From Linnemannia schmuckeri (lineage: Eukaryota > Mortierellomycota > Mortierellomycetes > Mortierellales > Mortierellaceae), in the NCBI GenBank assembly GCA_029449235.1, contig JANATG010000016.1:1302001-1366000 (forward strand): 64,000 bases of DNA, in the 5' to 3' direction. This document shows positions 38,701 through 50,383 of this stretch, piece by piece. A program made the translations under genes and the position numbers. A model generated the notes under the pieces. It ran no database searches, had not been told where the DNA came from, and saw only the letters and a program-made list of their open reading frames with translations. Each line of letters begins with the position of its first letter. Position 1 is the stretch's first letter.

Positions 38701-39148
38701 AGTAGCAACGACCGTTGAGCACGGCGAGTGAGACTATTACTACTGGGCGTACACAGCGTCAAACTGCTCGTAAGTTCATTGTTCGGAAGATCTTTCTCCT
38801 TTGCGTATAGCCTGAGGGATTGGTTTGTTCAAACTGCCGTGTTTAATATTTGGGACTATATGCCATGCGACAACGGGGCGGATGGTGCAAGCGTATGCAT
38901 CTGCAACCCTCGAAACGTGGAGGTATCGAGTAAGAAACTAGGCCCACGAGGTGGAAAACCGTGGGGTCATAGGTGTGTTCTGGCAGGACGCGTTACTGCG
39001 GTCGGGTGTTTCTCTGATCTTCATTGAGAACTGGTTATTTGTGACCGTCGTGACTGACCATTGCTTTTTTTACTTTTCGATTTCTGTAGGCCGTTGTAGT
39101 TGAGAACACATGGACGCAAGGATAGAGATACAGGATAATACAAGGACA
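38701..39148 (+). repeat. Inverted repeat, left arm (448 bp)
   Basis: This segment matches the reverse complement of 49125-49572 over its whole 448 bp with five mismatches that I counted (about 99%). Identity falls abruptly at both ends to a looser similarity. The arm contains GTAAGTTC, a TTTCTGTAG|G acceptor-like site and a 99-codon frame (38728-39027) that is also open in the other arm, but no recognised domain. The flanks (38400-38700 and 39149-39300) are diverged relatives of the other arm's flanks. Confidence 0.92.
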
Positions 39149-41158
39149 TGATGGTGCATGCACGTATATGCAACAAACTCTTCTATACAAAGAAGAATAT
39201 TGAAAAACATTACTTCCTGTCCCGAAGGTATTCTAGCGCAAGACCTAGCACTACGACAGTAGCAATCAGGAGTTGGCGAAACCGGTGATGTCATTGCAAC
39301 TAGTCATTATTTGTGTTGGGTCCAACAAGTCGAGGAATGATGTTGACCAATTTTGTTGGTCTTGAGCTCAGACATAGAGAACATAGTTACTTTGCTTGGT
39401 ATCGCTCTTTTTGTCTTTGGACGTTGAGCAGTTGAACCTTTGGACGTACAATTCTTTGTTTATTCTTCGATCATTCATCTTTACGTCTCCATAACATAGA
39501 GGCTATCTTTGGTGACTGACATAATAGGATTAAAAATGAATTCAGGACAAATTATGGAGATAGGTCTTATCAAAGATACTTGGGGTACCTAGGATACAAT
39601 TGTACACTGAAAAACATCAACAATAATCTCTGTTGTTTCAATTCAATCTTTATTTCCATGTCACTCGTTTGCGAACGAGCCAAATGTGAAAAAGAAGAGC
39701 CTTTGTTGGGACCAAACATTACTCGTGGGACGTGATTGACAGCTCTCGTTCATACTTTGCAACCAATCGTAAACGGCATCCTTTTCCGTTCTCTTACCAA
39801 GGCTTGCTTAACTGCTGGTTCACTGCTGTTGCAGCTGGACAAGTTGTCTCGAGTGCAAAAAGTTGCCTCTTCTCTCTTTTTAATCTCAGGGCCCGACCCA
39901 ACAAATGCTTGTAGTGCGAATTGAGAGTTGATGCAAAAAAAAAAAGAAATGTGAAAAAATGATATCATGCCGTTGTGACCATGGACTCCCCAGAGTGAAG
40001 GATGAAAAAGAAATTAAGAGAGAGAATAAAACAATAACTCTCTCAAGATAGACGGACGGTGTCGAAAGCAAATAAAAAAAAAAAAAAAAAGAAAGAAACT
40101 GTCGACCACACATCCGACGAAGACGTAATAGTCTACACTCCTTTTTGCTAAAAAAATTATAAGAATGCTATTCAGTCCATCCGATGATGACTGATTTACC
40201 TTATATCCTTGTAAAGTTTGCCTCACATCTTCATACATGATCCATAGATCCAAGCAGAAAAAAGATGGACTGAATAGTACCTTTGTATTTTTTTTTCATT
40301 CAGTAAAAAGGAGTGTAGGTTCGTGTACAATGATGCACAAACTGATCCCTGATCTCATTCCATCAAACTTACCGACGATTTGAACAAAATTTCTTATTTT
40401 TGCAAATTGGACCGGAAGTCCCTTCCTTGTGCCATGTTTTCTTGCATTCTGATTCGTTGATTTTTTGTCCCTCAAGGAAATCGACAGGGAAGCACATCCG
40501 TCTCTGGTTCTCTATTTCGTGGATTGTTTTTCTTCGGACACACTTCCACCAGGCCGAATCACTCACCCTCACGTCCTTTACACCTTTGATAGGCTTTCTT
40601 TGGGGTTAGTAAGTGAAAAAAATGGTATCCTAATATCGATCTATAAAAAGAGGCCCGTCCTCACCTTTAATTTTTCTTTGTCTCCAGCCTCGCCTTCATC
40701 CCCTCTCTCGTCCCAATATATCATTTCTACCTTCCTTCTTTCATAAAACTTTACCTTCCTTACTCCTTTTAACTCTCCCACTAGTCACCAACGCCACCAA
40801 AATATCACGAGCCCCTGAAAGTGAGAAAACTCTCTCTTTCGGTTTCTTTGACCTACCTGGTGCTTCTACCCTTTCTTCCTATATGCTCTGTTCTGGACGC
40901 ACACAAAAGAAATGTTGTTACCCGTACACGTGTCGAGAAAATAAATTCATATGAAATGAATATGGTGTTGAATTTGGACAAACAAGCGAGGAAAGCATAA
41001 AATAGTAGACGCAGAATAGGCCAAGCGAGAGTACAAACTAATAAAAATAAACAAACTGAATGAGATTGATGAGTATTAGAAATTTATTATTGCAAGATGA
41101 TAGAACGCAGTTCACTGATATATATATATAAAAACCATGTTGGCACGTCTCCCTCGCC
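39149..41158. other. Intergenic region, left flank of OPT2
   Basis: The first ~150 bp are the diverged continuation of the left inverted arm. The rest holds no recognisable gene. It includes T- and A-rich runs (40078-40091), a C/T-rich block at 40680-40870, and TTTATT (minus-strand AATAAA) at 41083-41088, about 70 bp past the OPT2 stop, which fits its poly(A) signal. Confidence 0.5.
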
Positions 41159-43530
41159 TCACAGCTTGGGAGGGATGTAGGCCTTAGGGAAGTTGTACTT
41201 GGGTGCATCCTCAGCCTCGGGGTTGATGGCCCAAGGGTCGATCATGCCGTTCTTGGGCGACATCAGAGGATAGCCGTCGAGGCGACAGATCTCAGTCTCG
41301 GGGTTGCCCCACCAGATAGGCATCTTAATGTCATTGATACTGAAGATAAAGAATGAAAGGAGTCCAAAAAAGGCAACACCGGAATCGAAGGCAGCAGACA
41401 TGACATAGGTGAAGCGCAAGTGCCACTCGGAGTGGTAGCGACGGGCAAAGAACTGGAAGCAGAAACCAACAGCCAACCAGTTGGTGTAGTTATAGGCCTG
41501 AGCTGGGGGCATCAAACCGGTGGCGGCCAACATGACAGGGATGTGGACGTTGTCGACCCAGGTGTTGGGGAACCACTTCTTGAACCAGTAGAATGGGATG
41601 GGAAGGAGGAAACCGATGACAAAGAAGTAGTTGACAGCATTATAGATTGAGGTGGGTCCGAACATCAGGTTAGGGGCAATGACTCCCCAGATAACAGAGG
41701 CAGAGTAGAAGGTGTTGGCGTGGGGGCATCCAAACTCCTTAGAGCCGTCGCAGATGTTGGGCTGGGAATTCAAGAGCCAGTTGGCGGTCACCAAGTTAAT
41801 AAGACCGGCGATGAAGGTACCGAGGAGCTGAGCCCAGAACATGGCACGAGGAGGGACCTTCATGTAGTGACCGAGCTTGAGATCTGATGTGAAGGTCATG
41901 GCTTGAGCCATAGAGATGTATCCGAGGGTCTTGAAGGTGACATTGGGAATGGGCTCGCCGGGCAAAATGTAGCCGATAACATACTCTGTGATGATGTTGA
42001 GACCGGGCTGCTGATTGGTCAACGCTTGAATGAGACCGACGGGAAGAGCGAAGACAATGGAGATGAGGATAGCCAAGAGGACAGCCCACCAAGGCATGTA
42101 ACCGTAGAACTGGCAGGTGAAGATAGCGATTGCGGTCATTCCGGTGAACAAGGCAGCGTACCACCAATCAGGGACTTCAGGGTAGGCCTGCATGAGCTTG
42201 TGGTGGATGTCCTCGGCCTGGGTGCGCGACTGCTTCCATTGGGCAACGAGCTTGTGGCGGTGGTACAGCCAGGTGTGGGTGATCATAGCAGAAAGGCCAG
42301 CAAAACCGATACCATAGGCAAGAGCGAACATGGTCGCGATGCGGAGAGGTCCAGCCTTCTCGTAACCAGCCTGGGATAGAGTGCCATTCTCGAGAACGCT
42401 GAGGACGGGGTACTTGCCACCATCAACAGTGAAGAGCTTAGCAGTGAGGATGGGAAATCGCTGGGCCTCCCAGAGGTTGGTGTAGTAGGCGATGGGGACC
42501 ATGACCCAGGCAATGATGAAAAAGCCCAAAGCAATGTTGACCTGAGCCCACCAGGGGACAACCAGGGGGGAACCCAAGTAAGCGACAATATTGTTCCAGT
42601 CGAGGGAGATGGCACCCACACCGAGACCATTGGCACCACCAATCTGGGAGAGGACATGGTTCTTGGGGTCGATCCAGCAGACCCAGGCAATGGATGAGAC
42701 AACGGGAAAGATGAAACCAGGGATCCACTGGTAGAAGAACATGGCAATGGTGGCAATAATGAAGAACTTGAAGCGAGACCATTGACCAGGGAGAAGCTCT
42801 TCCTCCTTGTGGAGGGTGTTGAACATGGCGACCTGGACCAAATTGGCAGGCCAGATCATTGCAGCGGGGTAGACGAGGTAACGACGGAGGACACCGGCCA
42901 TACCGAAACCCAACATCTGGGTGCAGAGAATAAGAAGGAAGTTGGCAAGGAAACCGAAATCCTGGCCGTAGAAAACCTTCTGGATGACAGTGATATCGAC
43001 GGCATAGGCGGTACCGCCGGCACAGTTGGCAGTCAAGGCGACGAGGACGTGCTCCTTGATGTTGAAGGGACCGGGGTTGAGGGGTCCAGCGGGAAGAACA
43101 CGAGCCATGAAACGACCGAAGGGGTAGGAGAGAAGTTGGATGACCAAAGTGGAGAGGGTCATGGGCTTGCTGCGGAACCAGCTATAAAGCAAAGGTAAAA
43201 GAAATGAAACAGAAGATGAGAACCGGTGATATCATGTTGTTGTTGTATATTTTTTTTTTGCATGTATAACTGGAAATGTAGGCATAGGAATGGTCGGACT
43301 TACAAGAACTGATTGAAGAAGGAGAGGAGGCAGGAGAAAAGGATAGCCATGACCCAGTAGCGGAAGGTCATGACAGGCAGACCAGGCTCATCCTTGTTGG
43401 AGACGATGGCAGCAACTTCGGGGATAGGAGAGTTCTCCTCCTCCTCTAGGGCGATGGAGGAGCGTTCAGCATCGAACTTCTCATCGATGATGTCTTTGTC
43501 AGCAAGGTACTCTTGCTTGTGATCGGTCAT
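41159..43530 (-). CDS. OPT-family oligopeptide transporter (OPT2)
   Basis: Two exons, 43530-43304 and 43181-41159, with a 122-nt phase-2 intron placed exactly as in OPT1, encode 749 aa. It has the N-terminal SPIPEVAAIVSNKDEPGLPV, the OPT signature NPGPFNIKEHVL, and conserved blocks ending YNFPKAYIPPKL. It is a multi-pass plasma membrane, proton-coupled peptide transporter by family. The coding sequence shares a 173-bp identical tract with OPT4 (41769-41941 with 53120-53292) although the two genes differ elsewhere at many third positions. A TATA box lies at 43679-43686 and a poly(A) signal at 41083-41088. It sits inside the inverted-repeat-flanked 10-kb block together with the OPT pseudogene. 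Confidence 0.95.
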
Positions 43531-43678
43531 TATGATGGGCGTGGTGGGCGAGGAAAGAACGATAGAAAAGGATAGGCGAATAGAAGAGAGGAGGGGAGGG
43601 GAGGGGAGGGTCTTATTGGATGAGAGAAGGGAAGGACAACGTAGACAAGAGGGGAGGAAGAAGCCGGGGGATGAATGT

Positions 43679-43686
43679 CTTTTATA
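43679..43686 (-). promoter_or_regulatory. TATA box of OPT2
   Basis: The minus strand reads TATAAAAG about 150 bp before the OPT2 ATG. Octamer and spacing match OPT1. Confidence 0.6.
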
Positions 43687-44540
43687 GAGAGTCGGACTCT
43701 GAGATCAAAAGAGAGCCATAAAAGGATAGAAGTAGCCGTCAAAGGACATGAAATGGCTTCCTCGGTAACGAATCCGCGGTTAATAAAAACGATGAGAGGA
43801 AGATAAGTATGAAGTGCATGGGAAATTATCAATGAAGCTGTTTTTTTCTATTTGTTATTTTATTGGTGGAAACCGCTAAAGCAAAGAGACGGCGCTTCAA
43901 GACCAAATATTATGGGTACTTAATCGTATACAAATGTACCTGGAAGTAGCATCCGTGATGAGAACATGACGATCTGGCGAATTAAAATGCAGGGATCCCA
44001 AAGAGGAAGAGGTGTCAGTGTCGCATACAATACATATGGCCTCAATAATAAACAAAACTCTTTAATCAGCCATGTCAATTATCCATTTCGATTCTTTGGG
44101 CTATGAATAAATCTTATTTTTCAGTTCTGGAAGGACGATCCGAAAACTCATGGTGATACAGGAACGAACCCTATTGGATTGAGTACCCATGCGCCAATCA
44201 CATTCCGAATGTGGATGGGACTTTTTTTCTCATCTACTCTTCTTGGCATTGTTTTCTTGTCCGCCTGTCGCCTGTTGTCTCTTTTCTCTCCTCCAACCAG
44301 AGCAGCCTTACTCAAAGCGGCGGCACATGGACATTTAAGCATATTTCTCGTTTCCTTTCTCGCCGCCTGTTGACAGGTGGCGGCATGAGCCCGAATGGAA
44401 GAAGAAATACTCGCATGAGCTGCGCACAGATATTTCGAGAACGCTGCATAGCGTAAGTGAGTGTGGCGTATTTAAAAGTGAAGAACTTTTTTTTTTCTTT
44501 CTTTCTTTTTGGTGGCGCAGGATTGCTCTCTTTTGCGGAC

Positions 44541-44570
44541 AAAAAAAAAAAAAGGGGGGGGGGGGGGGGG
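44541..44570. repeat. A13-G17 homopolymer junction
   Basis: Thirteen A residues run directly into seventeen G residues on the plus strand. A G17 run can form a quadruplex and is prone to polymerase slippage, so the exact length may be a sequencing or assembly estimate. Confidence 0.85.
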
Positions 44571-45044
44571 CACTGCACTGATCAATTTGATGGAACGGCG
44601 ATGGCTCGGATATTTTTTATGGATAGGGATCTCGGATAATGTTGAAGGTGAGGGGCTGTGCGCGTTGAGATCAGTGATGAGACAATACAAAGTGGAAAAA
44701 AGGACAAAGTGTGATGTTAGCAAATGCTGGCTCAGCAAAGTAATTCATAACTGAGTGATGCAAGGAGTGATCGTCTTCCCGGAAAAAAGTAGTTAACATC
44801 AAGGGGGAAAGAAGGAAAAAAAAGATGGTGGTGATGGTGGTGAGGTCAACAAGAACTAGATGTCTTTTACAGCGTTGATTCATTGGATGTTCTTCGAGTG
44901 TTATAAAGAGTACGGCGGAATGAAAAAAGAAGGATAAAATCAACTCCACAATCGAACAGTACCTTCGATTACTCACAGGCTCGAATATAAACGACAGCAC
45001 AGTAATGAAAAGAAAAGAAAAAAAGAGGGACGAAATTATATGCA

Positions 45045-45345
45045 ATCAATGATTCGTCCATGGTAATCTCCTCTTCGCCTTTGGTTTCTTCCTCCTCCCT
45101 CGTAAGGTAGATGTTTATTCTTCGCCTTTATCTTCCTTCAGCTAATAGACGATCTTGTCTGAGTAAATCACCGCCAATGATGCCCGCCTGAATCGCTGTT
45201 TGATCTAATCGATCGAAGTGATGTCTTGCCCCTTTACCAGCACGTCGCTGTGCCGCCGGACGCAGAGCGATCAAAATGGGCCAGTAACATAGGACTGAAT
45301 GTCATTGGTAAACAGCTAGAGTAAACAACACCTATGTCACCCCTG
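45045..45345 (+). repeat. Diverged direct repeat, copy A
   Basis: The segment aligns by eye with 50384-50690 in the same orientation at very roughly 65-70% identity. Shared blocks include CCATGG, CTTCGC-TTTGG, AC/TGATCTTGTCTGA with CGACCTTATCTGA, and CGTCGCTGTGCCGC with CGTCGCTGCGCCGC. Copy A lies just past the 3' end of the OPT pseudogene; copy B lies 3' of OPT4. It probably marks an old duplication unit wider than the OPT coding region. No coding content was identified. Confidence 0.55.
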
Positions 45346-45535
45346 TTCCTCTCTTGTGCGGTAGTAAATGCTCTATGGTCATAGTATACTCTAAGCTATG
45401 GAGATAAAAATGCAAAAGTTAAAATTCGAAAGATATGTTTTTATTTGCAAGAGGGGAAAAAGTGGTAGAACGATAATAGATTCTCGTATATATAGACTAG
45501 GGGGTATCGCTCCTACATCGAAAAAAGACGACCAT

Positions 45536-47890
45536 CTAGGGATTGAAAGGAACATACGGCTTAGAGAAGTTGTACATGGGGACATCTTCGGCATCGGGGT
45601 CTACGGCCCAAGGATCAGGCATGCCGCTCTCGGGTTGCATCAAAGGGTAACCGTCCAGGCGGCAGATGTCGGTCGTGCCCCACCACTGCGGCATCTTAAT
45701 GTTGTTCGTAGTGAAGATCAAGAAATAAAGGAGTCCAAAGAAGGCAACACCGGAATCGAAGACGGCAGACAAGACGTAAGTGAAACGCAGGTGCCATTCT
45801 GAGTGGTAGCGGCGGGCAAAGAAATTGAAAGCGAATCCGAGAGTCAACCAATTGGCGTAGTGGTAGGGATATGCGGGAGACATCATACCAGTGGCTGCCG
45901 ATACAACGAGGATCTGGATGCTCTCGACTCAGGTGTTGGGATATGCCTTCTTGACGAAGTAGAATGGAATTGAGAGAATGAAACCGATCAGGAAGAAATA
46001 ATTGATGGCGTTATAGATTGAAGTGGGACCGAACATCAGGTTAGGCGCGATGACACCCAGATAACAGAGGCAGAGTAGAAGGTTCTGGCTTGTGAGCAAG
46101 CGAAATCCTTATTGCCATCACAGACCTTGGGTTGTGTGTTCAAAAGCCAGTAGGCGGTGGACAGGTTGACTGTTCTGGCGATGACGGTACCCATAAGCTG
46201 GGCAATGAACATGGCCTTGGGAGGGACTTTCATGTAGTGACCGAGCTTGAGATCTGAAGTGAAGGTTAAGGTCTGGACCATGGAGATGTATCCGAGGGTC
46301 TTGAAAGTGACATTGGCGATAGGAGCACCGGGAAGAATGTAGCCGATGACGTACTCGGCGATGATGTTGAGACCGGGCTGCTGGTTGGTAAGGGCCTGGA
46401 TGAGATCGACGGGGAGAGAAAGGACAGCCGAAAGTAGGACAGCCAAGAGAACGGCCCACCAGGGCATGTAGACGTAGAACTGGCAGGTGAAGATGGCAAC
46501 GGCGGTCATACCAACAAACAAAGCGCCATACCACTAATCGGGGACTTCAGGGTAGGCCTGCATGAGCTTGTGGTGGATATCCTCGGCCTAGGTGCGCGAC
46601 TACTTCCATTGAGCGACGAGCTTGTGGCGGTGGTACAGCCAGGTGTGGGTGACCATAGAAGCCAGACCAGCAAAAACCGATACCGTAGGTGAGAGTGAAG
46701 AAGGTGGGAATACGGAGAGGTCCAGCCTTTTCGTAACCAGTCTGGGACAAGGATAACTTCTCCTTATCAAGAACGCTTATAACGGGATATGCATCGCCAT
46801 TTCCCTTAAAGAGACCGTTGCCATACATTGGGAATCGCTGGGCATCCCACAAGTTGGTGTAGTAGGCGATGGGGACCATGACCCAAGCAATGATGAAAAA
46901 ACCTAAAGCAGTGTTGGCCTGGGTCAACCAGGGGACGACCAAAGGGGAGCACAAGTATGCGACGATGTTGTTCCAGGCGAGGGAGATGGCACCCACACCA
47001 AGACCATTGGCACCACCGATTTGAGAGAGGACATGGTTCTTGGGGTCGATCCAGCAGACCCAGGCAATGGATGAGACAACGGGAAAGATGAAACCAGGGA
47101 CCCACTGATAGAAGCACATGCAGAGTGTGGCGACACAGAAGAACTTGAAGCGGGGCCATTGACCAGGAAGGAGGTCCTCGTCCTTGTGGAGGGGGTTTAA
47201 CAGGGCGACTTGGACCAAATTGGCAGGCCAGATCATTGCAGCGGGATAGACGAAATAGTAACGGAAGACACCAGCCATATCGAAGCCCAAAGTCTGAGTG
47301 GTGAGAATGAGAAGCCAGTTGGCAAGGAATCCATGGTTCTGGCCGTAGAAAACCTTCTGGATGACAGTGATATCGATGGCGTAGGCGGTACCGCCGGCAC
47401 AGTTGGCAGTCAAGGCGACGAGGACGTGCTCCTTGATGTTGAAGGGACCGGGGTTGAGCGGACTAGCGGGGAGAACACGAGCCATGAACTTTCCGAAGGG
47501 GTAGAAGATCAGCTGAATTACCAAAGTGGAGAGGGTCATGGGGTGGGTACGGAACCAGCTGTGAACGAAAAATACAAGGGAATGAAAGGTGAGGTGAAAG
47601 TGCTTGCTAGATTGTCCTTATTGTCGATAGTGGTTGTACATGCATAGTGGACGATGGACTTACAAGAACTGGTTGAAGAAGGAAAGGAGGCAGGAGAAAA
47701 GGACAGCCATGACCCAAAAACGGAAGGTCATGACGGGGAGGTTGGGTTCATCCTTGTTGGAGACGATGGCAGCAACTTCAGGAATAGGGGAGTTCTTCTC
47801 TTCCTCGAGGGCGATAGAGGCACGCTCAGCATCAACTTTTTCGTCAATGATGTCTTTTTCAGCAAGATAGTCTTGCTTGTAGTTGCTCAT
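45536..47890 (-). pseudogene. OPT-family oligopeptide transporter pseudogene (OPT3)
   Basis: Exon 1 (47890-47664) and the start of exon 2 (from 47558) are intact and joined by a 105-nt intron at the same place as in its paralogs. The OPT signature NPGPFNIKEHVL is kept. Exon 2 is then broken six ways: one extra base in A5 at 46672-46676 (four in the paralogs), TAG at 46600-46602 and TAG at 46588-46590 (CAG in paralogs), TAG at 46534-46536 (TGG in paralogs), one base lost at about 46054-46058, and TGA at 45929-45931 (TGG in paralogs). The remainder aligns to the normal C-terminus, ending at TAG 45536-45538. It cannot make a full transporter; a fragment of about 325 residues could be produced. 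Its upstream TATA position is also altered. It shares a 123-bp identical tract with OPT4, so conversion may have continued after or shortly before decay. Confidence 0.93.
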
Positions 47891-48980
47891 GGTGATAGGT
47901 AATGGAGATGGTGGGGCGTGGTGATAGAGGAGACGGGAAGTAAAGTGGAGAGAGAGACGGAGAGCGAAGAGGACAGGAAGAGAGGGACGTGTTGGATAAG
48001 AGGGAGGAAGGGCAACTGTGGACAAGGGAGAAAAGAAGGAAAAGGATATCTTTCATAGAAAAATGAATACATGGGAAAGGGTTTCTTTGCCTTGCTTGCT
48101 GTGCATGGAAGACACAGCATCACTCTTGCTCTCTCTCTCTTGGTACGAGTAAATATAGGGGGAAAGGCAGCGAATGAAGACAAAAATAAAGAGTAAAGAG
48201 GTTCTTGGTACCGAATCCGAGTGTAACAAACACATAAGAAAAAGCTGCGGGCTGTTGTAACTTGCAAAGTGAATTATACAATGTTGGCCACCAAAAGAGG
48301 TAAAATTCGGGTCAATGACCCGTAGAAATGGAATCGCCATCCGAGATAAGAAAGAACACTAACGAACAGAAGGCGAGCAATGATGATGAAAGTTACACAC
48401 ATGCGCACACACAGACAAATAGAGAAAGAAAAAGTCAGTCGCATTCTTGGATATATCCGAGGGCCTTGTGGACACGGATGCTGTTCCACGAGAACACTTT
48501 ATATCTTTGTCGAGCCATTTTTTTTTCGTGCTTATTCCCGGCAAGACGACCCGAATGCAGCAGGTTGCCTAGGAAGGAAGCGAACCCATTGGTGCCGGAT
48601 GGACCATCCATGGCCTACAATCCGAATACACTTCGCAACTTTTCTCTCATTCGTCGCCCTAGCAAGCAGGCATTGACAATATTCTCTGTGCCTTTTTCAT
48701 TCTACTTTCCCACAAAGGAATGCAAGTGCATGTGAACGAAGGAAGTTTATTATAGACGTCTATGCTATGTCCCGAACATGATCCGTGCTTAATCCTGGTG
48801 CTAATCTTGATCCAATATCTATGCTTTCGTTATGTGCCTATGCGTGGTCCTATGTCAATGTGTGTGTCCACATTCCACACTACAATCATTACCGCCGGAC
48901 ATGCTTGCACTCATGAAACTGGCTGAACTCGTGACAACAGTGTATCAAATAATTACAACTTTGACAAGTGGTGCATGGAT
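47891..48980. other. Intergenic region upstream of the OPT pseudogene
   Basis: It holds the former promoter side of OPT3, a C/T-rich (minus strand) leader at 47900-48010, and no recognisable gene. At the place of the OPT TATA box the minus strand reads TATGAAAG (48050-48057). Confidence 0.55.
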
Positions 48981-49836
48981 TCAGGTAGCCCTATCTCGAT
49001 CGTCTCTGCTGCTGCGCCAGATCTTGCGTTTGGCCCGCTCGATGCCTCCAATTACAAAAGTAATCCTTGTCACTTGCCATTTCTGCATAGACGAGGGTGG
49101 TGCGTATGCGTATATGTACCATCCTGTCCTTGTATTATCCTGTATTTCTATCCTTGCGTCCATGTGTTCTCAACTACAACGGCCTACAGAAATCGAAAAG
49201 TAAAAAAAGCAATGGTCAGTCACGACGGTCACAAATAACCAGTTCTCAATGAAGATCAGAGAAACACCCGACCGCAGTAACGCGTCCTGCCAGAACACAC
49301 CTATGACCCCACGGTTTTCCACCTCGTGGGCCTAGTTTCTTACTCGATACCTCCACGTTCCGAGGGTTGCAGATGCATACGCTTGCACCATCCGCCCCGT
49401 TGTCACATGGCATATAGTCCCAAATATTAAACACGACAGTTTGAACAAACCAATCCCTCAGGCTATACGCAAAGGAGAAAGATCTTCCGAACAATGAACT
49501 TACGAGCAGTTTGACGCTGTGTGCGCCCAGTAGTAATAGTCTCACTCGCCGTGCTCAACGGTCGTTGCTACTGGTAATAAACACGGCTGTTGCCACTGCA
49601 CCCTCTTATACATGTTCACTAAGCCTGCTGTGATGCATCCACAGCAAATCAGCCCTCCCAGGGTCATACAAGGATACAATACAATAGCCACAGGCCGCAC
49701 CTTAACTTCTCTCTTGACAAAAATGTCCTGCAAGTCCCCCGCGTAAATCCAAGAGGTTGATGTCCAAGGGTACTTATCTTTTGAGCCATGAACTTCCTGT
49801 GTCCGGGTTCGAATTTTTATTCCTGCTCTTACTTGG
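48981..49836 (-). pseudogene. Unidentified gene or remnant containing the right inverted arm
   Basis: The minus strand shows coding-like stretches: DLQDIFVKREVKVRPVAIVL followed by a hydrophobic segment (LGGLICCGCITAGLV), then FWQDALLRSGVSLIFIENWL, then a basic C-terminus (KWQVTRITFVIGGIERAKRK) ending at TGA 48981-48983. They are separated by stops and splice-like sites, so this may be a multi-exon small membrane protein gene or its remnant. Similarity to the left copy outside the 448-bp arm is protein-like (changes mostly conservative), which argues for past coding function. Family unknown. Confidence 0.35.
49125..49572 (-). repeat. Inverted repeat, right arm (448 bp)
   Basis: This is the reverse-complement partner of 38701-39148, with the same length and five mismatches that I counted. 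The arms enclose about 10 kb (39149-49124) with OPT2 and the OPT pseudogene. Confidence 0.92.
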
Positions 49837-50383
49837 TCGCAAAGTCCGTCCTACCATCTTGGTCCCTGAAGTCCTCGTCATTCCTCCAAGCGGTAGTTTG
49901 CCTTCTGCTTGTTTGACAAAAAGAACGACGCCTATTTCAGAAAGAGAAAAAAAAGGTAACAGGAAGCTCTAGTAAAAAACAGCAAAGTAACCCTAAGATC
50001 ATGATGGCTAGATTCCAAGTGTAGGTTGCATCGAAAACGGCAATTGAGTTGTGAAAATAGTAAATCAACTGAGGAAAGAATGAAAGATGTGAGAGCGGCT
50101 GTGGTGAGTTGAAAAGAGGAGGGCGTAAAGGCAATGATGTTAATTTGAAGGCGCCAGAGAGTCGACAATTATCCTTCCATTATTGTCCTGAGTCAAGTCG
50201 AGTCCATACTTGGTTGTTGGCATTCGTGAGGAGGAGAAGGATTTGAGGGAGATGAACAAATGAAAAGTTCTTATCCTTGCTTGAAGCGGAAGGTAGGGGA
50301 ATTCGTCACATGACAAACAGCTAGATCAAGGGCCACAAAGCAAAAAAGAAGTGGGCGAAAGTAGGGCCATATGGCATCCAGCC

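Larger units (their letters stand above)
43687..45535. other. Intergenic region between OPT2 and the OPT pseudogene
   Basis: No gene was recognised. It contains an A13G17 homopolymer junction at 44541-44570 and a diverged direct-repeat unit at about 45045-45345 that recurs at about 50384-50690. TTTATT at 45440-45445 (minus-strand AATAAA) lies about 90 bp past the pseudogene's stop. Confidence 0.5.
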
